Of a stretch of DNA of 64,000 nt, positions 1 to 11,700 are shown piece after piece. Each line of letters opens with the position of its first letter. Position 1 is the stretch's first letter. The DNA lies in the NCBI GenBank assembly GCA_916610825.1, contig OU744454.1, positions 2,710,501 to 2,774,500 on the forward strand, given 5' to 3'. This stretch comes from Haliclystus octoradiatus (Eukaryota; Cnidaria; Staurozoa; Stauromedusae; Haliclystidae). The notes under the pieces are model-generated. The model was not told the DNA's origin, did no database searches, and saw only the letters and a list, made by a program, of their open reading frames with translations. The translations under genes were made by a program, and so were the position numbers.

Positions 1-1
1 C

Positions 2-1060
2 AATGACTTCCCTGATTGCGTGAAACACAGCAGGGTCGTCAAGTATGCTGATGACACAGTGATTTATGTAAACGGAAAAGAAAAGGAAAACATCGAACAT
101 TTACTAAACCAGGATTTAGAGAGCGTTGCGGAGTATTTTGATAACAATGAAGTCATTATCAACCTTAAAAGGGGGAAAACTGAAGCAATGATATTTGGCA
201 CCGCTAAACGATTGCAAACAACTAATAAAGAACTTGATTTATCTTACAAAGGACAAAAAATAAACAACGTTTCAGAATATAAATACTTGGGAAACATCGC
301 TGATCGTCATCTTAACTTCAACAAAAACTTCGACAAGATTTACAAAAAGGCAAGCGGCAGGCTCAGGTTACTAAAACGACTCCGTTGCTTTTTGACTCAA
401 GATGCCGCCTACAGAATATACATAATGATGATTGTTCCATTGCTGACATACAGAGGGCCGGTGAAGTTGGCGTACACTAAAACACAGGAAAGTCGATTTT
501 CTTCCTTAGAACGACGAGCGAAACAAATAATTGGGAGATCTGTACCAAGCATATTAAACTCGGTCAAGAAAGAGGCACTTCTGATAGTTAAACGCTCTTT
601 GGAAAACGAAGTATGTACCAACTTTGAAGGCTACTTTCAAATTCGAGAACATCAGGTGGTTACTCGTAACAAGGGGTATCTTCTCGTTCTTCCGAAAGTC
701 AAGCTGGAACTTGGTAAACAATCATTCAACTACAGCGGTGCAAAGATATTCAATGAACTACCACTGTCTGTCAGGAAGGCAACTACTACCAGTGCTTTTG
801 ATAAACTCCTTGAAGAATTTTTTGAAAGTTAATTTTAAACACACACAACAATACTTAAATTAATTTGTTAACTCTTCTACATACTTGATATTATTTTTTA
901 CCAGTGCTTTTATATTAAGATCTTAATTTATTTTCTTTTTGAGTTTTGTTTTTAAACAGGTGGGACATTGATAACAGCTGTAAATATGTTTTTACGTAGC
1001 TGAAGTTTTTAACCTGTATAAAAATTCATTCTTATTATTATTATTATTATTATTATTGTT
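2..1060 (+). mobile_element. LINE (non-LTR retrotransposon), C-terminal reverse transcriptase part and 3' tail
   Basis: The reading frame is open from the window edge (base 2) to the stop at 832, so the element continues to the left. The start of the frame shows the RT palm motif YADDT near codon 10 of the visible part. It is followed by the thumb and connection region usual for CR1/Jockey-like LINEs: a KYLG motif, a KKASGRLRLLKRL stretch, and a C-terminal block of the type 'F..L.LSVR.A.T..AF..LL'. No endonuclease domain is in the window. The 3' UTR ends in a TTA/ATT trinucleotide run at about 1033-1058, a common LINE tail. The frame is intact over about 277 codons, so this copy is relatively young compared with the other LINE pieces here. 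The family within the CR1/Jockey group is inferred. Confidence 0.85.
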
Positions 1061-1355
1061 CATTGTTCATCATGTAAAATAATAAAAATAATTCCTTGTT
1101 GTTGATGGTGTAGCTGTGTGAAATAAGGCCTTGAACAGCCAGACAACGGATATGCAGGCTATCTGAATTGTTCATAATTATATTTAATCTTACCTTGAGC
1201 TGCATACTAAAGGAATAAGAGAAGGTTTGGTCAATAAAGTCTGTTTCCTACACAGTAGACTTGCCAGGCGAGACGCCATTTTGAGATGTGAAGTACTGAA
1301 GTTGATCGAAAGAATATAGTGGCATGGGGATGAGCTGCGTCACGAAGGGTTAAAA

Positions 1356-1795
1356 CCATAGACATAATAGATATCTATCGGTCGTGGCTAGATCAGGGGT
1401 AACTCAAGGACATTTTATGATTTTTTATGAATTCTTTTATTTGTGTTAAATTTGGTTTTCAACCGATTTTCAAAATTCTTTTTGCATTTGGTACCTTTGT
1501 ATATTTACCAAAAATCTACCATGTATAATTGAGAAATAAAAAGTTACTCAACTTTTAAACTAAGCTTCGTGATAAAACTTTTTGGCTGACTAACATTTGC
1601 TGCAATAATTTTTTAATTTTTTTGTTTTATACAAGACAGATTTGTAGTAAATATATTAAGGTACGAGATGCAAAAAGAATTTTGAAAATCGATTGAAAAA
1701 AGAATTTAATACAATTAAAAGAAGCAATGAAAAGTCATAAAAATGTCCTTGAGTTACCCCTGATCTAGCCACGACCATATCTATTATGTCTATGG
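1356..1795. mobile_element. Foldback MITE, near-complete palindrome of about 440 bp
   Basis: The left arm begins CCATAGACATAATAGATA at 1356 and is matched by its reverse complement ending at 1795. The match continues inward for about 160 bp per arm, including the GGCTAGATCAGGGGTAACTC block, with scattered mismatches. A short direct duplication TTAAAA flanks both sides (1350-1355 and 1796-1801), or TTAAAACC if the boundary is placed further in. This supports a terminal-inverted-repeat DNA element with a TTAA-like target (piggyBac/Kolobok style is inferred). No coding capacity. Confidence 0.75.
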
Positions 1796-1929
1796 TTAAA
1801 ACCTCTTTTAGCGGCCATTGTCACTTTAATTCTGACCATACTGTGTGTTGCTAATACCAATACGTTAGAAAAATGTCAAAAAATCAAAGTGGCGTCATAT
1901 TCCCCGCTTGCATACGGTGTATATGTGCA

Positions 1930-2128
1930 TAGAAGAATTGGAATATCCAGAAGAGTGTGAAACATCGACTTTTGGCAATTTTTGACTACTTCTTCTCAAT
2001 TTTTTCTAGGGTAATATGTCCTTTTTAAATATATTTTGGTATCTTTTTTATGATTTGAATATTTTTATGGTCATTCTACCAAATTTCCATTTGACTGACC
2101 CCGTCGAAGCGCAATGGAAGTTACCCCT
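1930..2128 (+). mobile_element. Copy of the GGGGTAACTTCCA MITE family (3' part)
   Basis: The right end, TGGAAGTTACCCCT at 2115-2128, and the preceding 150 bp ('TTTATGGTCATTCT.CCAAA', then 'CGAAGCGCAATGGAAGTTACCCC') match the element at 28606-28922. The left terminus is not recognisable, so this is a 5'-truncated or diverged copy. Confidence 0.6.
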
Positions 2129-2554
2129 CTGGGTTTATAGTAGTATATATTAACAAAATAGCAAACATATGTTCAATGAAGGACCAGTGGATATTTTCGA
2201 TCAAAGTAATATCTTATTTCTGTAAGATGTGGGTTCCGAGGTGGATATATAAGTGAATAGAGATTTTCCCAAGTGTTGTTTTTAAAATTAAAGAAGGGGC
2301 TGCAAGGTCATTCATAAAACACGTACTCAGTTGAGGGGAAGGGGGCCCTACCTATAAATTTTACATGAGTTACATATAGTCTAAAATAAATCTAATTTAC
2401 ATAATTACGGAATTGTAGTACAAAATCAATGAAATTCCGCAGTATACAAACACCTTGCAATATAATCCTCCCTTAATCGTCATTTATTTCTTTGTTCCTG
2501 ATTCTTGTGTTGTTGTTTCACAATATAAATGATACAACACATAATACATAAGGA

Positions 2555-2910
2555 ATACATTTGACAAACTTACTGTCTACTGCTGAACTGAGAAAACTTT
2601 CCCCTTCTGCCTCTGCTATTGCTCACCAACGTCAGATGTCTTTTTTAGGTCACATCGAAAGATCAAAGACGTATGCCCCTCAACCGCTGCATGACATCCT
2701 TCACTGGCAACCGAAGGAGATGCTTCGACGGGGCTATGGAGGAGTAGTATCTTTTCATAATGTTTTGTATCGTGAATTGTGTTATTTAAAAGTTTCTTTG
2801 TCAGCTATGTCTGGCCGTGATTTGTGGCGTTTGTGTATAGCAAATATGTAAAGGGTAAGAGGGACGCACATTCCTATAATGTGACTGTCTATACTACTAC
2901 TACTGTGACT
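2555..2910 (+). mobile_element. Degraded LINE 3' end, family with FLGHIERS motif
   Basis: The conceptual frame 2561-2851 gives a stretch reading FLGHIERS...PLHDILHWQPKEMLRRG. This resembles the post-RT tail of many LINE proteins ('RWLGHVLRM...LHWTP.GKRKRG'). Two other stretches of the window are nucleotide-level relatives: 62510-62800 on the plus strand and about 28140-28262 on the minus strand, sharing the 'GTAGCAAATATGT' and 'CACATTCCTAT' region. Three dispersed copies of a non-genic sequence support a repeat rather than a host gene. Family inferred. Confidence 0.55.
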
Positions 2911-4726
2911 GACTACTACCATAAGAAAGTTTCAGATAATGAAAACGATACTCCAACATTACATTTAAATGACACAAAATGACTCTAAAATCCTAAGGAG
3001 AAAAATTTGCTTCAAGTTCAAAATGTATACCTCCAAACTGTTTCGAGTCCTGGCAAAATATACTCCAACAATTTTATTGAATTTTGAACTGGTATCCTCT
3101 AATATTTGTTTCTCCCCGTATACCAACAGTCCCCCTTATTCATTCTTTGATTAACGTGTCAATCGCAGGGAACGATAGGGGATTAGGGAATTGGAAATGA
3201 AACGCCAAAAACTTGAAAATAGGAAGTATTGTAACAATGTGCTTTCTTTGAGAATCCTGGGAGAACTTCTTTATACTAATCATATTCCGAAGTGGGATAA
3301 TTCAAAAGAAGTATCCCTTTTTTTAATTATTTTCTCTGTGGATAAGCAAAGTACAGGGCAAACCACTGAGTAATTGTAACCGATACGAAGCTCTCACTCC
3401 GAGAGGAATACCGTTTAATAACATTTTGATTATTCAGTTGTAGAGTGCCCGCATTAGAAGCCCGCACTATGAGTAAAGAGGTTCGCTTTCTCGTTACTGG
3501 AGTACGGCATTATTTCTAATTATTATGATTATTGGCACTGTCTGCAGTGATCAGTATGTCATTAATTGGAATTATAAATTATTAATACAATTATTGCTCT
3601 CAAGTGTCACTTCATGGCATGTTTAATGGGTGAAAACCCCGTGAAAACTTTTCACGATAAAATCAGTTATTCCGACAATGAAGGACAATTGTAATTATTC
3701 GGTACTCATTAATGTGATCAGATATAGCAGACAGTCTGAATGCTAATATCAAAGAGAGTGACCCACATGGATATGTTAATAATAATTCATGTACTGTGTT
3801 TAGATATATTTGCCAGGCAGACAGCATAGTTAAAGTCATACCACGAGATCAGTCTGAGTATATTGAATCGATCCGAGAGTTTCGGCTCTCTGTTGATTTA
3901 CATTCGAAACAAAGAGGAGCAATGCAATGCAGAATAGAAATGATTTTCTTGTTTGAAAATCAATGCTTCATTATTGATACTAGACTAGTTTTCAGAAATT
4001 CTTTACTTTGTACAAAATAAAATGCTCCCTGTTGATGATCAAGGATATAATAATACCTATCATAATATAAAATACGTATCAAAAATTAGCTGATTCGTAA
4101 TCTCAATATATATACAAATAAATCAATATTTCTGTTTCGTGTTAGGATGGCTATTTTATGTAAAATCTGAAATTTTAGTATTTATTTTCAAAATATATAG
4201 CTCAATCATTTTGAATGACCGGAATAACCTGTGTTTTCTAACAAAAAAAGAAGAAAAACTGACGAAGTTCCTTCACTGCATGCCTTCTTCAACATTGAAT
4301 AGATCCTGTGTTTCAAGTTTAAGTGTCTCTAAGATAATACATTTCATGAACATCATATGAGACTATCCTTAATTCTATGAAGATGTGGTTTTGAAATAAT
4401 TTAATAAAGTGGAAAATTTCGCTCTGTTTTCAAGAGGCAAATTTTCGCAAGGTAAGAGCAACCAGATAAATATAATTGATAAATGTACCATATATGCAAA
4501 TTAATACTCATATGACATAAAGGAGATATAGGATGTGTAGTTTATAGTATGGAAAATATCTGCGGATAAAACTTTAAACTTTAGATTAAGAAGTAAAGAA
4601 GATATATTCGTATTTGTTTCTTATGGGCTCTTTAATTGCGTACATATATGATTCACCACAGAAACATATCAATCATTGTGCAATGATGGGATGCTAATTA
4701 CTAAGTGCAGTATAATATATTTACTG

Positions 4727-4757
4727 ATATGATATGATATGAAATGATATGATGATG
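4727..4757. repeat. GATAT-type microsatellite
   Basis: Short imperfect run of the pentamer GATAT, ending in GATGATG. Confidence 0.7.
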
Positions 4758-4810
4758 TTTTGTCAATGGTATTTGACGGGCAAATAAAGGGAGGTAATAC
4801 TTTGATTATA

Positions 4811-4986
4811 TTTCATCATGTATATCAGCGATGAATCAAAAACACAGATATTTGCAACAGTTTCGATATAATCTTATATCATTTTCAAGCAGTTGAGAAA
4901 GAGATCATTAAACAGTTTGACATGTTATATATAGGAAAAATTCTAATTTGCATAATATTTGATTTATCGCTGATATATATGATGAA
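4811..4986. mobile_element. Short MITE with about 29-bp terminal inverted repeats
   Basis: TTTCATCATGTATATCAGCG at 4811 is mirrored by the reverse complement ending at 4986, with about three mismatches over about 29 bp. The interior (about 115 bp) is unrelated AT-rich DNA. The size and structure fit a non-autonomous DNA transposon. No clear target duplication. Confidence 0.6.
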
Positions 4987-5367
4987 TAAAAGGAGACTTG
5001 ATTAAATCAAAGCCTGATAATAAAAGTTATATAGTTGAGAAATATCTATATGCAATTGAATAACTGCATTTTACGTACGTCGTACACGGTATAGTATGAT
5101 ATATATAGTGTAGAAGTACGATAATAAATGTGATGTGATATATGTTGTCATTCTGTATGATCACTCAGATAACAAAGTAAAATGCGATTAAAACAAGAAT
5201 TGACTGCTTAAAGTAATTGTCTCTATTAATTAACTGGTAATGTCGTTAATTATCTACTCAATATATATTTGTATCGATGCATTGGAATATTTCTGTGCTA
5301 TTTGATATATTGAATAATCCATAGTAATGCTGTAACACAAAATTATTTTTTACCAAGTGGATTCATT

Positions 5368-5475
5368 TCTACATAGAGGGGTACAGTTTTACTTAGAGGG
5401 AGACAGTTTTACTTAGAGGGATACAGTTTTACTTAGAGAGATATAGTTTCACTAAAATGGATACATTTTTACGAC
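5368..5475. repeat. 20-bp minisatellite
   Basis: About four tandem copies of a 20-bp unit of the form ACTTAGAGGGATACAGTTTT, decaying at both ends. Confidence 0.8.
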
Positions 5476-7259
5476 GGTGGATGGGTACATCGTATAAACT
5501 GTTTAATGACGTCTTCGACACTACTCAGAGTGAGGACCGGAATTCGCTATTACACTATTAAAAGTAAAAGTCCAAAATTATAATTAGGCAAATGATGAAA
5601 GTATCCCACATAAAAATCATCCACAAAGGACTAAGCCGCTACCGAAGTCAAGCTATGCGCTGACCCAAGTTACACCTATCGAAATATCAAAATATATTTA
5701 CGTTTAGAGTGCCTATGAAAACAGAGCATTTTATTTCTTCGGCACCATCAAAGCTCATCGCTTTTGAATTGCATCAAATCATTCATTTTCTTAAAACACA
5801 AATATATCATATGAATTAAGACAATATACTCGACGGGGTATCTTACTTTTTTCTCAGTTATGATAACTTCAATGGTCCTGACAATGCTATTAAAGGTTGT
5901 TGTTTTTCAGTAGAATTATTTCTTAACTCTATGCTAAAATACCAGAGTAATTACAGCAAGTTTTGGCTTGTTTATTGTAGCTTCTGCGAAGAAATGTGAG
6001 AAGAAAAATGTCTAACTTCATACTATAGCAGTTTACGGAATTAGAATATTGCACACTACTTCGAGGCTTCTTTGTTATCGATGACATCATATGACATCGA
6101 TTTGAGGTTCATCGATAACTCATCAGGCATATAATATATAGTTATTATGTAATTGACTTCAATATTGTTGTTTATGTGCTGAGATTGAAATTTAAATATA
6201 TTCGGTAATTAAAAAGGGAATGAATCTCAAACTGACATAAATATCATATTCTTTTGTTACAACAACGCAAAAATTATTGTTATAAGTACTAAAATAAATA
6301 TAAAAGTAATATCTTATAAAAGTAATATCTTTTCTTGTTTGGGATGGTACTGCTTTTTCAAAAGATAGGAAATTGAATTGTTTCGTTAACAAAGAGTCTA
6401 CTTTCTATATTTACAATGTTAGCATTTCATGTCATCATTCAATAAAATAAGTATATTATTTGTAGATCATAAAATCATCATGTTTTCTGTGAGGTTTCAT
6501 ACGTTGAAAAATATCATTAATCTAGTTGGACATTAACTGTCATTACTCATAACTGTTATTCATGAGTTTTGTCTTATCATGAAACGAGGCTGTTCACGCC
6601 TTTGTACTGAATCAATATATAGTTTTAACCTCGTTTAATTATAGTCTCGTATAAATGAAGTATAAAATTGACTGACACAAAGGATTATAACCAGTCTCTA
6701 CTTACAGTTGATATTAGTAAGTGTTTATTAAAGAATAAATTCAAGCTATCTCTAAACCTATGTCTTGTTCATTGACTCCATCTACATTAATTATCATGCC
6801 TAAGAAAGGTATTTACATCTAGGATAGTATATCTGATAATTGATATCTCTTCATACCATAAAGAACACTTTGAAAATAATTTGAGTATTTATATTTAGCT
6901 TAATTAAATAAATCAAAAAATGAATTAAACATTTGAAACTCCGAGTAACGAGAAATGCTATAGCCTCTTTTACTGAGTATTATATTATTAGTATCATTGT
7001 ATTAGTAATATGATAGTAATATATATTAGTATCTTGGTAGTACTATTTTACAAGACTTTTTGTCAAAAAGTCTTAACAGTTTATCGAAATTTGACAATTT
7101 ATAAGGACACCTCAACCTTACCTGGTAGAAATGTTAAAACTTTGAATAGAGCTTTTTCACAAGTTCCAAAAGAGTCCCTCGAGAATTGTTCAAAGAGGAT
7201 TGATGACATTGATAACCCGGGTCGTGTATTTTTCGGAACAATGTAAACAAGCTCTGAGA

Positions 7260-7560
7260 TCATATTGAAAATTGAAATAGAATAATATTACCGTACGACA
7301 TAGGATTGCTTAAATGTTTTATAAAGTTTTATAAGATTTATCTTTTCTATTTTAAGCTTAAATACTCGTAGTGTTTTGCTGGAAACAATATCCTCATCGA
7401 GAGGATTCCACAATATACTGCCTTGTGTGCCTTTAGGAGTACTCTAACTCTGTATCGATAGTTCGATTTAGTGATATTGCCAGTGGATATATTATATAAC
7501 TTGTATTCGCACGAAAATATAGCACGCAGCAATTTTATAGACTGTATTCTTTATGCGATG
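7260..7560 (-). mobile_element. Relic LINE 3' end (RT C-terminus) on minus strand
   Basis: On the minus strand, about 7440-7355, one frame reads GSILWNPLDEDIVSSKTL followed by RVFKLKIEK. This is a clear variant of the LINE C-terminal signature 'WNSLP..VV.A.SLN.FK.RL'. Upstream it is broken by frameshifts and no longer RT open frame is present. It is an old, inactive copy. Confidence 0.55.
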
Positions 7561-8194
7561 TCGTAAATATGAGCCCGAGTGTTTTCTATGAAATCGCGAC
7601 TAATTCGTGTTTATGCAAATGATTAATAATTATAATATGTCACCCAATGTATAAAATTTTCTTATTTTGTTCCTTTCCATAGATTCCAGAGCACATTTCG
7701 TACTTATTCATTACTCTATTGCGCCAAGGAAAGTTGAGATTGAGATTTGAAAGAAAGCTGCCGGTTTGTAAGTAAATAAAATGATTGTTCTATTGTCAAC
7801 TGAAATTGATTGTCTAAATGTCTGTCTCGAGCGTGAGAAGAAATATTCTATTATTTGATGTTATTTGATTGATAGCTTGTCATTTGATTGCTTTCAATGC
7901 ATTTGTATGGTATTTATCCTTGATATATAGTAGTACAAGGATGTTTACAAAAATAGCAGCGCTATCTGCAGACGCAGGGAAGGTGTAACATCTAAAGGTT
8001 TTAATTCTTATGTGTAATTACAATTTTAAAGACATCAAATTGACCACCGTACCTTACGGGCTCAAAGCTGAAAAGTGAATGCCATATTTTTCAAACCACA
8101 AATAACTAGTGTAGTTGATTAGTGCACCCTCGACATATTCTAAGATCGAATAAAAGATTATTTCAACGACCACATACCACCAGAACAAGATCCC

Positions 8195-8510
8195 ACTACC
8201 ACAATGGCATTTACATCAGGTCAAGCCATAATTGCTACTCATTTCAAAATGCTGGTGCTCATAAGTGGAACGATCTATACCGTCTACAATGAAATGAAGG
8301 ACGTATCGAACAGGCCAACTTTCAAACGTCTCCTTGGGAAGCATTTACATGGAATGACATAATTAAGTTAATCAAATCGTTCTTCAAATATCTATCCTGT
8401 AAATTTATTTTTGAAAATTGTAGTGTTATTATATATACTTATAATCCAATCTTGTGAAAATAGCTTTTAGATTATTCAAGTCCTGAATAAATGATGATGA
8501 TGATGATAAT
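8195..8510 (+). mobile_element. Relic LINE 3' end with GAT-repeat tail
   Basis: Allowing frameshifts, the plus strand encodes a block like KWNDLPSTMKDVSNRPTFKR, the typical LINE C-terminal end. About 190 bp of 3' UTR follows and ends in ATGATGATGATGATG (about 8490-8507). The same protein block, 3' UTR and trinucleotide tail occur on the minus strand at 63603-63860, which fixes the 3' end of this family. Confidence 0.65.
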
Positions 8511-8729
8511 GAATGCAAATGCCACCGGTCCATTTATTCCATTAACGTTAGTCATTTATGGCGTACGTTGATCCAGTCAGAAATCGATTACTATAGGACA
8601 ATGTTTTTTTGTGACATAATAATCACCTATGAAAAACTTAAAACTTGTCTTTGGCAAACATTTTCAGATTTTGCTGAATAATATGTGACGATAGATTATT
8701 TCAATGCAGTTTGATTTATATTTTTCATT

Positions 8730-8740
8730 TGTATTTCAGG
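8730..8740 (+). promoter_or_regulatory. Probable 3' splice acceptor before the coiled-coil CDS
   Basis: A T-rich tract followed by ATTTCAG, with AG at 8738-8739, ends 19 nt before the preferred ATG at 8759. It implies a spliced 5' UTR whose first exon I cannot locate. Confidence 0.55.
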
Positions 8741-8758
8741 TATTTTAAAATCACAGAA

Positions 8759-11700
8759 ATGTCTACAAAAACCGCAAGGACTGCAAGAACTGCAAAGAGT
8801 GTGAACACAGCAAAAACAGTCAACTCTGCAAAGAGTGTGAACACAGCAAAAACCATCAACTCTGCAAAGAGTGTGAATACTGCAAGCGCTACCAAAGCAG
8901 CAACTGCTAAAACAACTGCAACCAAAGCTGCCAAAACAACTGCAACAAAGGCAGCCAAAACAGCAACGACAAAGTCTACAAGTGGAATTAGCCAAAAACG
9001 TAATGAAAAGGCATCAACATATTCCGCCAAAGCAAGTGAAAAGTATTATAACATATCTAATACATTACAAGATAAAAAGAAAAGCTCTAGTATATCACGT
9101 AAACGTAACGGTACAAGACGTCATTTAAGTGATAATATCACGGACGATGATAGTTTAGAAGAAAGTGGTGGCAGTGATACAGTATCAGAAATTTCGGAAT
9201 CATATATAATGGATAGCTATGATAACATCTATTCATCATCATTACAAAGTACAGAAATGTCTGACTATCAACAGCAACAACAACAAGAACAACAATATGC
9301 TCACCAACAACATCAACAACAACAAGAACAACAATATGTTCACCAACAACAACAACAACAACAACAACAATATGTGTATCAACCACGTTTTAATAAAAAT
9401 GAAACAGTTATTGATACTAACGAAGAGGATATTAAAGCTGATTCGTCCTATGGCGAACTAACACAATCTGAAGATGATGATGATAGTGTTAGAGTACAAA
9501 CATTAGAAAAGAGTTTAATGAAAGCAGATAGAGAACGCGAAGTGATATTATCATGCTTGGGTAAAGAATATGCTGAAAGAATGGCACTACAAGATTTTAT
9601 GGAGGATATGTGTGGTAAATTTGGTTATGATTTCAATCAATTGATTTCTGATAATGGTAATGAAAAAGATTTAGAAGGTTTGTTGCATAGCATGTCAGAA
9701 ATTAAACGTGAAAGGACAACAAAAATACAAACTGAAGCAAGAATAAGTAATGGACAAGTAGATTATATGTATGATGGAGATACAAGTGATGAAGAAGATT
9801 TATCAAAATTTAGATCTGTTTTAAAAACAATCATCTCATCTGAAGAAGGGAAATATTCACCAGGAAGACGCGAACAATATTTATCATCATTAATGGATGA
9901 TAATTCATCAGTTCATAGTGAATATAGTAATACAGATTCACAGCATATGACAAGTCATGCCGTAATAAGTTATACCAAAGATGATTATGATAGTCATGTG
10001 TTAAATTCAAGTGATGTGGATGAGATTCAAAGATTACAAGATCATAGAGGCCCGTCTGATAACGATGATGAATTACCCTTTGAAATCGAGGATGATGAAG
10101 GAAGTGATACATCCATGGATACAATGTATGAACAAGAACGTAAAACTGAAGAAGAGGCTGGAGCTGTTACAATTGTTGAACATGTCCAGCGACAAAAATC
10201 AAACAAATTATCATCTAGAAGCTCATTACGAAAAAATGAAGTAGAGTATCGAAGATCGAAAGAAATCCCAGAAGTAACCACTGCTGACGAAGGAATAATT
10301 GTTTTGACTGAATTCTTAGCTGAATTAATCCATGAGAAACAAAAGGCATCACAAATTATAGCAGCACTTGAACAACAAACTGGTAGCAGAGATGGATCGT
10401 CAGGTATTATGGGTAGTGACGATAACATGTCACGGAAACGAGCTAATTCATGTGATGGAGATGAGGCAATTGGAGATTCATGGAAACAACACAAGTTAAG
10501 AGCTGGAAGTCGCTATAAGCATCGTAGTGCAAGTAGTCTTAGCTACACAGAAAGAGGCGAACGAGAATTGAAGACATCTTCATTGGGTAGAGCATCCGGG
10601 GTTTATGAAGCAGGTTCAACTGACCAAGACTCATTCAAGTTTGTTTATACTATTGATCCTGGCATTAGTGAAAGGGATTACAAACGTTTATTAGACATTA
10701 TAAATCTGCTTAAGAGATCAAAACATAGCTGGTGCGAGGAAATCGAATCAATTAAGATCAAACTACAAGAGGCTAACCGTGACAAAGAAAGTTTGATTCA
10801 AGATAATGAAGTATTGAGAACGAGTTTACATGCTGCAAATGAAGCCATTAGCCAAATTAAAGATAAAGTAGAAGAATTGAAAAGGATCATTTTACCTTTG
10901 AAACAAGATAACGGAAGATTAGCAACTGAAAACAATTCATTAAAGAAATCATTGGAAAAAGTTAGAATTTCTATCGAGAGGGAAACGAGAGAAGAATTAA
11001 CCGAATTAAGAATATACAAAGAAGAACATAGCAAAAACATCAAAAGATTAAGAACAGAAATCAGTACTTATGAAGAAAAAATAACAAGTTATAAAGAAGA
11101 AATCATTTCATATAGAGAAGAAATTGGTTGTTATCAGGAAAGAATGTCAGTCCTTGAAGAAAATGAAGAAATGTTAAAAACTAACAATAAAATATTAAAT
11201 GAAAAATATCAAGAAGTAAAATTAAAGTTTGAAGCAAAAGAAGAAGAGAAGAAAAATGGACGTAAACTGTCTGATGCTGAAAACGATAAATTACATTCAG
11301 ATGTTTCACGTTTAATTTTAGAAGTGAAAAGTAAAAATGAAAAAATTGATGAACAAAATAAAACAATTGAAGAAATGAAAGATAAGAAGAAATTAATGTT
11401 ACCCAAAGCTGTGCAAACTCAAAAAACAAATTTTGAAACCCAATCAACAATGACTGATAAGTTATATCAGAATGAGGTTGAGGAAATGCAAAAAAGACAA
11501 AAAGAGGCTGAACAGAAGCGAGAGCAACAATACGAGGCTGAACAGAGACGAGAAATACAAAAAGAAGCTGAAAAGATTCGAGAACAGCAACTCCAGGATG
11601 AACAAAAATTAGGAAGACATAATTCACCAGAAAGAAAATCACCACGTGATAATGAGATTGTAAGCAGAGGCAGAAGGCACTCATCCGAAACTGATAAAAT

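Larger units (their letters stand above)
2911..8194. other. Gene-poor intergenic DNA, upstream of the coiled-coil gene
   Basis: Apart from the elements listed separately, I see no supported gene here. Open frames are under about 80 codons, have no recognisable domain, and are not flanked by convincing splice sites. The composition is strongly AT-rich. A 5' non-coding exon and the promoter of the large gene starting at 8759 may lie in this stretch, but I cannot place them. Confidence 0.5.

Noticed and set aside
8725..9030. Minus-strand open frames (99-101 codons) opposite the start of the coiled-coil gene
   Set aside because: Low-complexity Cys/Val/Ala/Phe translations of the Ala/Lys/Thr repeat on the other strand; no independent support.
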